Made by a program: the position numbers and the translations under genes. From assembly GCA_963556195.1 (NCBI GenBank), contig OY744517.1, forward strand, positions 83,155,214-83,219,213: DNA of 64,000 nucleotides. The letters are read 5' to 3'. The notes under the pieces are model-generated. The model saw nothing but the letters and a program-made list of their open reading frames with translations, had not been told where the DNA came from and ran no database searches. Shown piece by piece: positions 1 to 10,306 of this stretch; the first letter of the stretch is position 1, and each line of letters starts with the position of its first letter. This stretch comes from Sepiola atlantica. Lineage: Eukaryota; Mollusca; Cephalopoda; Sepiida; Sepiolidae.

Positions 1-1090
1 GAAAACCACGATAACCATACTGAACATCACTAAAGAGGCCCAGACTTTCCAGAAAATAAACAAGCTTTCCATTGAGCAACCTTTCAAAAACTTTGCAAAT
101 AATAGAGAGAAGACTAACAGGACGGTACTTAGGGTGGTCAAACCGATCACCAACATTTTTAAAGATAGGGACAACAGAGGACTCTTTCCAACAAGAAGGG
201 AAACAGGACTGAGACAAATAGATATTGAATAATTTGGAGAGGATAGAAGACAGTTCAGGAGCACAACGCTTGAGAATTACAACAGGAATTAAATCAGGAT
301 CGGAAGCATTAGACGGATCAAGATCAGAAAGAACCCATCTTTCGAGTGATAATAACAGAATCAAGAGACTGATGAGTTTTCAAAGGAAAATCAGGAAGAA
401 CAGCATCAGAATCATCAAGAGAAGAATTGTCAGCAAAAATATGAGCAAAGAGACCAGCCTTATCCTTAGAAGATGAAATAAGATGAAGACCATTAAAAAG
501 AGGAGGGGTAGCAGACTTGCCACTATTAATAACACTATTGTAGATTCTCTAAAACTCACGAGAGCCAACCCTTTGAGATGAGATAGAGTCACAAATCCTT
601 TGAGAGTAGCTAGACTTAGCCTCTGAGATTGCCCTCTTGCAGGCATTGCTATCTCTTCTGTAGGATTATCTACAAGCCTTAGAACCATCCTGACGATACT
701 GATTAAAGTAATGGTTATGATGGGCAATGGCAGAAGCACAAACGGTAAAACGATGGAGGAGAATGAGGTTTGTTTTGAAACTTACAATGAGGAATGACAG
801 TGTCAATTCCAACAAGAAGCCAGTACGTAACCTCCCTAGCATTATTCGGAGACATACCAGAGATAAGACCCCATCGAACGTCACATAGGAAGCTGCAAAG
901 CCCATCCTAATCAGCCTTCCTGTAGGTTAACGTTTTCCTGTTGAAGGGACGATCAATAGAAGACTTCACTGAAAAATCAACATCAACAACAGCATGATCG
1001 GAAGAACCCAACGGAGGAGAAGAGGAAATAGAACATGAGTCAGGAACAGAAGTAAGAAAAACAGCAAGTAAGGATGGTTGATGAATATCA
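1..1090 (-). pseudogene. Degraded Jockey/CR1-group LINE (endonuclease tail plus start of reverse transcriptase)
   Basis: Read on the minus strand this is the middle of a non-LTR retrotransposon. About 1090-960 encodes the end of the AP-like endonuclease, with HQPSLLAVFLTSVPDSC and the GSSDHAVVDVDFSV box that carries the conserved SDH. About 200-1 encodes the N-terminal reverse-transcriptase block (VVPIFKN, then YRPVSLLSIICKVFE and QYGYRGF). The linker between them is broken by several frame changes and stops, so this is a pseudogene. The element runs off the left edge of the window, so the catalytic YADD region is not visible. Its wording differs from the LINE at 57.8-64 kb, so it belongs to another lineage of the same group. 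Endonuclease and RT identity are clear; the clade name is an inference. Confidence 0.85.
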
Positions 1091-1458
1091 TTATCTAGTA
1101 AATTAATTGGTTTATATTGATATAAAATTACAAGGAGGGGGGAGGGGTTACGAATTAAGAAGGTCCTTTTAGTACATATAGATACCAATTTTGTATGTAA
1201 TTCACTGCTAGCAATCTAATTATAAACAAGAATATTTGGAGATAATTTTAGCAGTATTCGCTACATGTATGTAACTACCCAGTAAATTAATAAATGGGGA
1301 CATTTTAAATTAGAATTTATTAACAAGGGACGGATTCTTTTTAATTAACTGATACACCATCATTAGTGCCGATGGGATTCTATTAAGACATTACATAATG
1401 AAGCTAAGTCCGGGGGAACATGTATCAACATAAACTTATATAAATTATAGAACAAGAC

Positions 1459-1516
1459 TATATACCTATTTCAGACTATATGTGGATTATATACCTATTT
1501 CAGACTATATGTGGAT
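1459..1516. repeat. Two-copy 29-bp tandem duplication
   Basis: The stretch beginning TATATACCTATTTCAGACTA occurs twice in direct succession with period 29. It is a local slippage duplication with no visible coding content. The rest of 1091-1612 is AT-rich sequence in which I recognise nothing. Confidence 0.8.
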
Positions 1517-1612
1517 ATCAGGAAGGAATTGATATGGTGTTATTATTCACGAAGATTCTAGTTTATGGGTATAACATAATGTTATTCCGGTGTACTAATA
1601 TATGTTATGTAT

Positions 1613-1942
1613 TATTTCGATTATTCGGACTACTATTCTCATCTTGGTTTTTATTTTCACAACTTTTCGGCCGATGTAACCTCCGATCTTCTTCAGGCCC
1701 TTCTTTTCAAACTTGGGAATCCTTATGTCAAACTCGGGAATCTATACAGAATTTCAAACTGAACCCTTTATTTAATCAATGGAAGTAGATTGTTCTTGTT
1801 CCATCAGTCTCGACCAGGTGTTAATTCTTATGTTATTCTTAGTTATTATCACCTGTAGTAATGATTGAACCTTCAACTTCCAGAAGAATGTCACGTAGAA
1901 CTGATTGTTAATCAACACCTTTAACCATTACGCCATGGGTCC
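1613..1942 (-). mobile_element. tRNA-derived SINE, family A, copy 1
   Basis: On the minus strand the element starts with a tRNA-like head at about 1942. An A-box-like TGGCGTAATGGTT is followed about 50 nt later by a B-box-like GGTTCAATC. A unique body then ends near GATTATTCGGAC. The same head and body recur at 6897-7238, which establishes it as an interspersed family and not a tRNA gene. The cloverleaf is decayed and I see no clean target duplication. Such SINEs are transcribed by RNA polymerase III from the internal boxes and moved by LINE enzymes; the partner LINE here is unknown. Confidence 0.75.
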
Positions 1943-2765
1943 ATGTTATGTTTAAGATTAGAATAAATTTTCGACAAATTCTCTTTTAGCCGTAACATTT
2001 AAATTTCTGTTGTACTTGTTTTTCTAGAAAACAGTTCAGTTTTTTTTTTGCAGTAGTTGGCATATTTTTCTTTTATTGCTTCTTAGTTCAAAGCACCATT
2101 TGTGATCATGCAATGCGTCATTGTTGGCACATGTGCCATAGGTTGACCATCCCTGTCATACAAGTCACGAAATTGTATTCAATTTAGAAAAATGTCACAG
2201 ATTCTACTACACATATATTCCAAGAATTCTAATCAAATAATGTTTATTTTTGTCAGAAAGTGAGCACCAAGTAACTTGCTTGAAAATAAACTTTTTTCTT
2301 TATCCCTGCTTCTTCTAATGTTGTATTTGAAATAGCAGAACAGAATGCGATACATTGGTTGCCATTAACAAAGGCAAAGGAAGAGACAGCCTTGTCTATA
2401 GATGTTCAAAATCAGCAGGTGGACGACCATTGTGTATTTTAGTATTCATGCAACCTATTTTTTTGTCGTGTAGGATTTACCAACAAGATGATCTTATTTA
2501 TTTTGATCAAGAAACGAATTATATTTTTCTAAAAGTAAACTTCGTATTTTACATACGTTCTTTGTTTTTGTTTTATGTGTTGTTTTTTTGGGGTTTTGTT
2601 TTTGTGTTTTGTTTGTTTTTTGTAGGTTATAGTTTAGAAAGTGTTGGGAGAAGGAGATGAGCAGGGTGGGTGAGGAAAAGCTTTTTTTCTAGTGTTTCAT
2701 TCTTTATTAACTCTTTTTATGTGTGTAAATTGTCCCCTTGCTATCATAAAAAAATACTATTATGG

Positions 2766-2784
2766 AGCTTAAACATATAGAGTA
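2766..2784. repeat. Target-site duplication, left copy, of the U2-headed SINE
   Basis: AGCTTAAACATATAGAGTA lies directly outside the 3' end of the minus-strand SINE and is repeated exactly at 3167-3185. A perfect 19-bp flanking repeat is the mark of LINE-type target-primed insertion. Confidence 0.93.
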
Positions 2785-3166
2785 TTTATTTACCTCCTCT
2801 CCAGGAGGTTAGGCACAAGGCCAGTTTTATCTTACTCCCACAAGGTAAGATGTGACCCAAGGTCGGGTCGGGAAAGTAGGACTTGAAAAGCCAGCACCCG
2901 AGAAGGTGAGCATTCTGGCCATTAAAAATTGTCTGGGCAGCCCCGTCGGCATTCCCCGGTAGGGGCGCCTCAGGTAGTAAGCAATAAACTTACTCCTCCC
3001 CAAAAAGGGGAGGCAAAGCCTGGGAGGCTGGACCTCCTAGAACTACACAGGACAAACCCATAGACCGGCGGAATCAAGCCCTGAAGGCCAAGACAGTACC
3101 AGTCTATGGGGTACAGTATCCATCGGAACAGATACTACACTTTGATCTTGGCCAAAAGGCCAAAGT
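2785..3166 (-). mobile_element. U2 snRNA-headed SINE, copy A (full length)
   Basis: Read on the minus strand, the 5' end is GGCCTTTTGGCCAAGATCAA followed by GTGTAGTATCTGTTC. This matches the start of U2 snRNA, including the branch-point-pairing GTAGTA. About 330 nt of non-U2 body follows, ending in a short hairpin (ACCTCCT/AGGAGGT) and a GTAAATAAATA tail. The element is exactly bounded by a 19-bp target duplication, so it is a mobilised unit of about 382 bp and not a decayed U2 gene. A second copy lies at 4236-4573. The head-body-tail layout is that of a SINE with an snRNA head. U2 homology is certain; the partner LINE is unknown. Confidence 0.9.
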
Positions 3167-3185
3167 AGCTTAAACATATAGAGTA
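3167..3185. repeat. Target-site duplication, right copy, of the U2-headed SINE
   Basis: Exact second copy of the 19-bp sequence at 2766-2784, directly abutting the U2 head. It places the element's 5' boundary within a few nucleotides of the true U2 5' end. Confidence 0.93.
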
Positions 3186-3457
3186 GCGTTTCTCAAATGG
3201 GCTCCTCAGAACCCCAAGGTCCCGCAAAAGTTCCATAAGTGTTTCACAAGAACAAGTGAGATAAACTAATGCACTTTTTACCTTTTTATTTAATTTCATA
3301 TGCATAATATTAATAACCATGCGCAATATATTCTTGGTTATTCTAATATTGTAATATATATATTATCATATCTAACCTGTTATGTTATAAAAAAATATAA
3401 CAATCATTGGGAATATATTTAGTGATGTCTGCGTGACGCCAGTGTAAAAATTTGACA

Positions 3458-3992
3458 AAGAAGTATTACAACGTAAAGAAAGAGGCAAAATTCCTTCAAA
3501 AAACATTTATTAGATGCGTATATTGTTTTATTAAAATCAAAACAAATATTTTTATTTTTATTTTTTTTATTAATATTTCACTCGATATAACGAGCTTTAA
3601 ACAAATGCTTTAAACAAATGCTTAAAAAAATGAACTTTCCCAAATTTATATCGATTTGCGAGCCATTCGCGTTTTTAAGTTCAGATTTAAAAAGAGAAAT
3701 TTTCACCGTTTGTCCACACAACATCCGGACGCCAATCTTTTATCACCACCAAGAAGGATTCTTACATATACATAAAAAAATATATGGTAAATACCATATA
3801 TTTTTTTAAAGCTCTGATATCGAGTGAAATATTAGTAAAAAAAAAGTCAAAATGAAAATATTTGTTTTGATTTTAATAAAATAATATACGCATCTAACAA
3901 ATGGTTTTTGAAGGCATTTTGCCTCTTTCTTTACGTTTTAAATTTCATTGATGCTTAAAAAAATGACCTTTCCCAAATTTAAAGAAGTATTA
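3458..3992. mobile_element. Foldback (inverted-repeat) element, possible MITE
   Basis: Arms at 3470-3588 and 3817-3937 are reverse complements over about 119-121 bp with few mismatches, separated by about 230 bp. AAAGAAGTATTA occurs just outside both ends (3458-3469 and 3981-3992) and may be a target duplication. Inside, a 32-nt direct repeat that begins ATGCTTAAAAAAATG occurs near 3618 and again near 3950. A perfect AT palindrome sits at about 3774-3807. There is no transposase frame. The class is uncertain because the putative target repeat does not directly abut the arm on the right side. Confidence 0.7.
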
Positions 3993-4235
3993 GTTTTCCC
4001 TTAAAACGGTTATTAAAAAATATATACTATGATATTTACGCTATGAACTACGATGAGAAATAAAATGAGAAAAATATAGTATGAGGATTATGCAATACAT
4101 GCAATTTATTTTGAGGGTTTTGCAAGGGTAAAAAGGTTGAGAAATCAAAAACTAATAATATCCATACAACAAAATTGAAAAGAGAAAAAAGTAAACGAAC
4201 CGATATTCTTGAGATGAATTCATTCAATCTGGGCA

Positions 4236-4573
4236 GATATTTATCTACCTCCCACAGCGGTAAGATGTGACACAAGGTCGGGAAAGTGGGATTAGAAAAG
4301 CCAGCGCCCGAGAAGGTGAGCACTCTGGCCATTAAAAATTGTCTGCGCAGCCCCGTCGGCATTCCCCGGTAGGGGCGCCTCAGGCGATTAGCAATAAACT
4401 AACCCATTCTCAAAGGGAGAGAAGGCAAAACCTGGGAGGGTGGACCTCCTAGAACTGCACAGGACAGACCCATAGACCGACGTAAATCAAGCCCCGAAGG
4501 CCAAGACAATACCAGTCTATGGGGTGTAGTATCCATTGGAACAGATACTACACTTTGATTTTGGCCAAAATGC
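4236..4573 (-). mobile_element. U2 snRNA-headed SINE, copy B
   Basis: Same element as at 2785-3166 in the same orientation. The U2 head is near 4573-4535, with one change in the core (AAAATCAAAGTG). The body aligns throughout, with small gaps. It ends in GGGAGGTAGATAAATATC and lacks the roughly 50-bp terminal hairpin of copy A. CAATCTGGGCA flanks it at 4225-4235 and 4574-4584, an independent 11-bp target duplication. The two insertions are therefore separate events and not a segmental duplication. Confidence 0.88.
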
Positions 4574-4789
4574 CAATCTGGGCATTTTGCACTGAACAGG
4601 CTATTTCAGACTTAAGCCTTACTGACAGACAAAAGACGGATAGAGCTTCTTAGAGAGATGATTGGCTGCATCTAAAAATTCTATTTCAAACTTTACGTTG
4701 CCCAGTTGTGTACTTGCAATTTGTTTTGTTTGTCTTTTTTTAAACTATGCCAAAATATTTTTTCCCAATCAAAGAAAAGTTATTCGTAC

Positions 4790-4960
4790 AAAAGAATACA
4801 GAGTTACTTCCCCTTTTTAAGACGACTGCCATTTAAAAATAATTCCTACCCGGACAAAGTATTTTCTGGAAGGAAATAAATCGAATTGCATTCTATTCTT
4901 CTTAACAACATGCTGCAACGATCCACAAGAAAAACTGGCAAACCAGAATAAAATAATAAT
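4790..4960. repeat. Dispersed repeat D, copy 1
   Basis: The block around TATTTTCTGGAAGGAAATAA, followed by a T-rich stretch and AACAACAT, recurs in diverged form at about 50395-50490. No coding content or terminal structure is visible, so I call it only a dispersed repeat. The remainder of 4585-5289 is AT-rich and otherwise unrecognised. Confidence 0.5.
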
Positions 4961-5289
4961 TTTGTATGAAGAAACGGTGGAGAGTCTGGCTTTACTTTAT
5001 ATATTACATGAGTTATGAACGTAGGACAAAATAGAAAGAAAATGAAAAAGAAAATATTTTAATACAATAAAATTTTGAACAGGCTGAAAAAAAAGAAAAT
5101 TTCGGCTCAGGTAAACAATGGACCATTTGACATTTAGTTTCGATAAACAAAGATACAGAAAATAAATTGCTTTGTATTGTAAATAGAAATAAAGAATGTT
5201 TGAAAATATATTTACTAAACTTTCAATAAACATTAACGCAAAAAAAAGAGATTGTGATGGGTACCAGCCAGACATATTCAGAGGACAGA

Positions 5290-6645
5290 TTTAAAGAAGA
5301 ATCGACAACAAGCAATAAATACTCTTGCTAGGTATTATCCTTTTCTTCAGGTATCAGGTCTGTTTGCAGACATCGATGATCAAGGCTCTCCATTCTTTCT
5401 GATGAGATCTAGAGTCGTGATTCTAGTGAGCCTGTTGAAGCAATCTGTGAACTTGGCACGCTGTCTTGCTCTCGATTTTTCCGTCCGACTTCTTCATTTT
5501 CTTTCGTAGAATTCTTCTTAGAAACCATATCTCCGCTTCTTCTTTCGTGTGAATCAGATGATTCTGGTGTTGGCATTAGTTTCCCCAATGTTTTTCTAGT
5601 TAGAAATCTTTCTGGAAAGACATCGGGTACTTACGGGAAGGACCGCGAGAAGGTTGCCAACATCCCTAAGTGAAAGTGGTACTGTGGAACCGACTGGATT
5701 CGAACTTGGAACACCCAGGTCTTCAGTCCGTGTCGATATCCACTACACCACCGTCACCTCCCACTGCTTATAAACGACTTTCAGCCACTTTTGACAATGT
5801 CCAACATTCACAACCTTAAAGTAGGATTGACCATGTATACACCTTCAAGATTCTGATTTTTGTGTTCATTTTTCTGTTTCTGTTTTGAAAGATGCCCTCC
5901 ATGCTATGGAAAGCGGATTTTGCCATTGCGATTCGTTTCTTGATTTTCGTGTCACTTTTACCATCCGACGTAATATTACAAACCCAGTAGTTGAATGTAT
6001 CCACTTGTCTAATGGTCTCGCCGTTGCATTTGATGTTGCATTTTGGTACTTCAGCCTTTTTGGAGATAATCATGCATTCTGTTTTCTTAGCATTGAATTG
6101 CGGCCCTTTCTTCTCACTTTCTTCCTTCACTGTTGTCAGTATTTGTTGTAATTTGTCTTCAGCGTCTGCGATGACGACAGTGTCATCCGCATATCTTAAA
6201 TTGTTGATGTTACGTCCGACTACACTAACACCTTCTTCGCTAGCAATTTTGCGTAAAATCATTTCGCTGTAAATATTGAAGGGGTCAGGAGCCTTGTCTC
6301 ACTCCTCTCCAGATTGGTCTGCAGCCGCTACAATCATAGTCAACCTTGATGGCCGCTTTCTGCTCCCAATAAAGATTTCTGAGGACATTAAGGTCTTTTC
6401 CGTAGATGTTAAGCCAAGTCAAAATGTCGAACAGATCCCTGTGTCATACCCTGTCAAACGTCTTTGAGTAGTCTATGAAGCATAGGTATAGATATTTCTG
6501 CACCTCTATGGACCTTTCTATGAGGGTTTTCAAGACGAAAATTGCATTTTGTGTACCTTTATCAGCTATGAAACCAAATATATATTTCTAGCAGAATCTT
6601 GTTGCTTATTCTATTCATGAGCACACGGAAGAGATGAAAAAGTCG
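5290..6645 (-). pseudogene. RTE-group (BovB-like) LINE reverse transcriptase, frameshifted
   Basis: On the minus strand, reading right to left, the RT landmarks follow in order. They are RVLMNRISNKI near 6625, GFIADKGTQNAIFVLKTLIE near 6560, motif A FIDYSKTFDRV near 6460, motif B GVRQG near 6300, the catalytic block NNLRYADDTVVIAD near 6205, and the long alpha region ending in a WSILL box near 5820. The C-terminal EEAEIWFLRRILR follows near 5540. That order and wording are typical of the RTE clade. A stop after FDRV and a frame change after GVRQG make it non-functional. The longest uninterrupted piece is 148 residues (5816-6262). A SINE lies inside the C-terminal part, and the 5' end is inverted (next entries). 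Confidence 0.88.
5560..5758 (-). mobile_element. tRNA-derived SINE nested in the RTE LINE
   Basis: On the minus strand a tRNA-like head begins near 5758 with A-box-like GGTGGTGTAGTGGATATCG and B-box-like AGTTCGAATCC, spaced as in a tRNA. A body containing CACTTTCACTTAGGGATG follows. The LINE reading frame breaks off at this point and resumes on the other side (EEAEIWFLRR), so the SINE was inserted after the LINE. The 3' boundary is uncertain and I could not define a target duplication. The head differs from family A at 1613-1942, so this is a second SINE family. Confidence 0.78.
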
Positions 6646-6735
6646 GTTTACATCGCTACCCCTAAGAAACCAGGTACAACAGACTGTGAACAACACCGTA
6701 CAATCACCCTAATGAGTCACATAAATAAACTGAAC
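6646..6735 (+). pseudogene. Inverted 5' segment of the RTE LINE
   Basis: On the plus strand this reads TPKKPGTTDCEQHRTITLMS, the RT block that normally comes just before the LMNRIS block of the same family. LMNRIS is present immediately to the left but on the minus strand. The upstream part of the same element has therefore been flipped at about 6645. A 5' inversion of this kind is the known product of twin priming during LINE insertion. It is short and decayed, with a frame end soon after. Confidence 0.78.
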
Positions 6736-6896
6736 TTTCTTTACCATTTCGGCCTTTGCAACAAATTTTTTATACCACAATATCTAACCTCTTAACAACA
6801 TTGGAGTAGTCTACATTTTTAACAAATCCCTACAACAAAGGTCAGCACAAAAAAGGTCAGCACAATAATATCAACAGATTGATTGCTTGTATTAGT

Positions 6897-7238
6897 TGGA
6901 TTATTCGGACTATTGTTCTCATCTTAGATGTTATTTTCAAAACATTTCGATCGATGTAACCTCTGACCTTCTTTAGTGTGTTTCGTCGAATTCAGGAATC
7001 TTTATATCAGAACTCTGAAATCTGTACGGAATTTCGAACGGATTTTCGAATTGAACTCTTTATGTAATCCATGGGAGTAGCTTGCTCTCGTTCTGTCAGC
7101 CATGACTGAGTATAAGTCTAAAGTAATTTGTGATTGTATTCTTAGAATCGCCCGTATTGAGGATTGAACCTTCAACCTCAAGAAAGCTGTCACTTAGAAC
7201 CGATTATTACTTAGTAATCCCATTATCCCACGGGTCTT
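6897..7238 (-). mobile_element. tRNA-derived SINE, family A, copy 2
   Basis: It aligns along its whole length with 1613-1942. The tRNA-like head has GTGGGATAATGGGATTAC and the B-box GGTTCAATCC. The body contains CCATGGATTACATAAAGAG and it ends at GGATTATTCGGAC. The B-box is better preserved here than in copy 1. I find no convincing target duplication. Confidence 0.75.
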
Positions 7239-7439
7239 TGCTCATGGTGACCTTACTATGTAACAACTAGTTCTGCTTGTGCTACACATAGCTTTCCACC
7301 ACACACCAAGTCATTATATTATAAAACTAGCTGTACCTACCTGGCATTACCCAGTAGTGTATATATTTGGTCCGCCGATTTATAAAATCAGGGGACTTAT
7401 GTTTTGAGGCATGTCCGTCCGTCCGTCTGGATTTTTCTC

Positions 7440-7960
7440 CGCAACCATCCATTGAATTTCTCTTAAATTTTGCATGAAGTTGTAACTTTGGTCAGGTTAA
7501 AAAGTGACATTCTCCGATTTTTGAAAAAAATCTGGTTAGACCCCCAGGGGGTCAAAAGGCCCCGAAATGGTAAAAGATGTCATTTTTTGTCCCATAACTT
7601 TTCATCCATCCATTCAATTTCTCTGAAACTTGGCCAAAATGTGGAGGCAATTGTTCCTAATAGAAAATAAGTATCGCTGACCTTGGAAAAAATCTGGTTC
7701 GCGCCCCCAGGGGGTCAAAAGCCCCCGAAATGGCAAAAAATGACCCTTTTCTTCCATAACGTTTGATCCATCCATTCAATTTTTCTGAAACTTGGCCAAC
7801 ATGTAGAGGCAATTGTTCTGGATATAAAATGAGCATCCTTGACCGCATAAAAATTCTGGTTCGCGCCTCCAGGGGGTCAAAGGGGGGTCAAAAATGCCCC
7901 AAAATTGCCCAAATTTATTGCATTTTACACTCGCCACATCGAGTCACATACAGAGGGGGA
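7440..7960. repeat. 160-bp tandem repeat, about three copies
   Basis: CCATCCATTCAATTTCTCTG recurs at about 7447, 7607 and 7768. Each copy is followed by GAAACTTGGCCA, then GGTTCGCGCCCCCAGGGGGTC, then CCCCGAAATGG. The palindromic CCCCCAGGGGG core and the AAAATG spacing are kept while other positions drift. Short open frames across it on both strands reflect the period and share no recognisable domain. It is probably part of a longer dispersed family, since the left flank (CTAGCTGTACCTACCTGGCA) has the look of a repeat edge. Confidence 0.75.
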
Positions 7961-8639
7961 CCACGCACGCGCGGCTTGTTATAATTTGTTTTGTGTTTCT
8001 TTTTTTAAACTATGTCGCTTCTACCCCCCAATTTTATATATTTGTTTCAATCAATTAGTGTTTGTCCATCTAAACATCAAATAAGTGTTTTTGCTGCTGT
8101 AGTTTAATACACACAAACAACATAGCGACGCCTGTTATGGTATTGTGTTATGGAGTTATCTTCCTAGAGGAGAAATTGGTTGCTAGGTTAGTTATGCCCT
8201 TTGTTAAAAAAGTGGTAGAACCCCAAGTCTCGTGGTAAACAGGAGTTCTTGTGGGAACTCTCATACTAACATGTTGTCTAGAATTAAGACCAGATTTTGT
8301 TCTTATTTGCTTTCTGAGCCTAGAAAGATCTGTGTATGGGGAACAATGTAATTTGTATGTAATTTTATAGCTTGCTTGTCTCATTTAACGTCTGTATAAT
8401 TTGTCATAGACAAACTATTAATAAATGAAATGTCTTTGCCCATCACAGGCTTTTTAACTATCCTTTACTTTCTGGCACATGTGGTATTGCCAACATAATA
8501 CACAGTGATTTTTAGCGAGACTCCACATGTTCAGAAAATGAATTAAAATTCTCTATCTACATCTTGCTAATTTCACTGAGATAGAATAGCAAATATTCTA
8601 ATCCTTCAGTATCAGGTCATGAGTAAAAAGAAATTCTTT

Positions 8640-8745
8640 TTATTAATGAGTCACCACTTATCAATGCCAAAGCCACTCAAGGATAAAGGTTAATGAGATA
8701 GAATGGTTCTCAATTCAGAGATGAATAATCTTATGAGAAGTGTCA
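8640..8745 (+). repeat. Dispersed repeat C, copy 1
   Basis: The ordered blocks AATGAGTCACCAC, CACTCAAGGATAA, GTTAATGAGAT and GATGAATA are shared with 12375-12470 in the same orientation. Part of the series appears in the opposite orientation at 38315-38400. The series is too short and diverged to assign a class. I recognise nothing in 7990-8639. Confidence 0.6.
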
Positions 8746-8982
8746 CAACCCGTATTCGTGACTAAAGATATTTGATATTTTTGGCCCTTTTTATAACTAC
8801 GTCAGTCTAGACAACGATGTTTTGTAGGAGAGGGGAGTTGTCTGTCAGACGGAAATTGATAAACAAAAACACGAAACACAATGCACAGTGTAAGAAACAC
8901 AAACAAAGATGTATACAATTGAAGAAAGTTTTATTTCAGAAACTGGTCCTTGAATAGGTGAAAAAAGAGATAGATGTATTAT

Positions 8983-9130
8983 CAGGGCCGGCGGGACAGT
9001 TATAAAAGTGGGGGGATTCTCCTAAAAAGTTGGGGGCCCGGCTAAACACATGCATATCAACTTAATTATTGATGACCAAAAAGTGAGGGGGCTTGAACCC
9101 CCCCCCCCCCCGGGGTGCCGCCGTCCATGA
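8983..9130 (+). mobile_element. hAT-like terminus (left end)
   Basis: CAGGGCCGGCGGGACAG followed by TTATAAAAGTGGGGGG reads inward from 8983. This sequence, with small changes, is found in reverse complement ending at 48989. A CAG start with a G/C-rich inverted terminus is typical of hAT elements. An internal C14 run lies near 9100-9113. No transposase follows and no 8-bp target duplication can be identified, so this is a solo or non-autonomous end. Confidence 0.55.
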
Positions 9131-10086
9131 TTATGGTTTAAATGAGATGTGATGCTATGTATGTCAACATGAAATGAGAAACAATTTTTTGCCCAATGTG
9201 TAAATATATAAGAGAAATGATAGAGATGTCTTTTCTTAACTCGGGGATATTTCGATATCCCACTGGTCCTTGTTAATTCTATGTTAGTAGATGAAAAAGG
9301 ATGATTTCGTCTTAAGAGAGGTCTCATGCCCGAGGCGAATACTTCCAAATATTTTCTTCGACTAAATTCTCCTTAAAAGTCCTTTGAAAGTATCGCACAT
9401 GGTTTGGCCCGGGAATTAGCATACTTTACAATATAGCCACTTGTATTCTTCTCTATTGTTTTATGATATCCCTTTTCCAGGCTTTACCTTTGATTCAAGT
9501 GAGGGAATGAGTGTAAACCCTACATTCATTCAATATCGGCTGTGTGAGGGAGAAATGAAAGAAAAGGAGAAGCACACCATGGTCTCTGTTCATTCGCATA
9601 CGCTTTCCTCTTTTTCAAGTGGTGAGGCAAGGGGACCGAATTATACAATCTCGATAATAACAGAGGATTGAGAATGATTAATTGAATAAACTAATTTTGA
9701 TTATTTATGAGGACATTTTATGAAAAGAATCTGCTGACATTAGATTTGAAGACGGCCATGTTGTTGGCTGTAGGGAAACAGTCCTGTTGTAATGTGTTCC
9801 AAATGACTGTAATAATTTTTTGTTTGTTATCGAAATACACCGAGATTCTATAAGTTTATGACTTTTGGGGTATTCACTTTTCTTTTTTCAGGGCAGTGTG
9901 TTTTTTAAAAAAATTTTTTTATTTTATTTCTTTTTTAAATTAAAAAAATTTTTTTTTTTTTTTAATATTTGAACATTGTTCTGTTTTATGAAAGGCGGGA
10001 AACTTTTTTCGCGATTGTATTTTTCAACATTTTCTTAATTTTTTTTATTATTCTTGGCACATCTATATCTTCTTTGTCCACTTCAG
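9131..10086. other. Intron or upstream flank without a recognised gene
   Basis: The sequence is AT-rich and includes strong A and T homopolymer runs at 9890-9965. The last 30 bases are pyrimidine-rich and end in CCACTTCAG, the acceptor of the following exon. An open stretch of 76 codons at 9441-9671 has no family resemblance and poor codon character. I could not find the preceding exon of the C2-domain gene anywhere to the left. Confidence 0.6.
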
Positions 10087-10306
10087 CAACAATATCCCCC
10101 AGGAATGTCTGACCACCCCAGGGGCTACAATTCACTTGCTTGTCTATGACCAAGACAAACTGCTGCGAGATGACTTTGCCGGAGAAGCAACCATTGCCTT
10201 GTCGTCAATTCCACAACTGAATGATGGCAGCTGCATAACGTTCGATAAAACTCCGACCACCATTATAGCCTTGAAGCGACCTGAAATTACCTCAACATCC
10301 TTGCAG
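10087..10306 (+). CDS. C2-domain exon, BAIAP3/UNC13D (Munc13-4)-like protein, penultimate exon
   Basis: The exon is bounded by TTTGTCCACTTCAG at the acceptor and CAG|GTGAGA at the donor. It has one leftover base followed by 73 complete codons, so it enters in phase 2 and leaves in phase 0. The translation includes ECLTTPGATIHLLVYDQD and KLLRDDFAGEATIALSSIP. These are the central strands of a C2 domain of the Munc13-4/BAIAP3 type, where a (V/L)xDxD loop is followed by NDFxGEAxxxLS. The acidic DQD and the following RDD could supply Ca2+-binding loop residues. Family members act in priming and docking of secretory vesicles at the plasma membrane. The rest of the protein lies to the left of the window. 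Exon status is strong; the choice between BAIAP3 and UNC13D is open. Confidence 0.75.

Noticed and set aside
4048..4362. 104-codon minus-strand frame overlapping the U2-headed SINE
   Set aside because: Its N-terminal third is translation of the SINE body; not a gene.
9441..9671. 76-codon frame as the exon before the C2 exon
   Set aside because: It is preceded by a pyrimidine tract and CAG, but the translation does not resemble a C2-domain start and no matching donor with phase 2 is clear.
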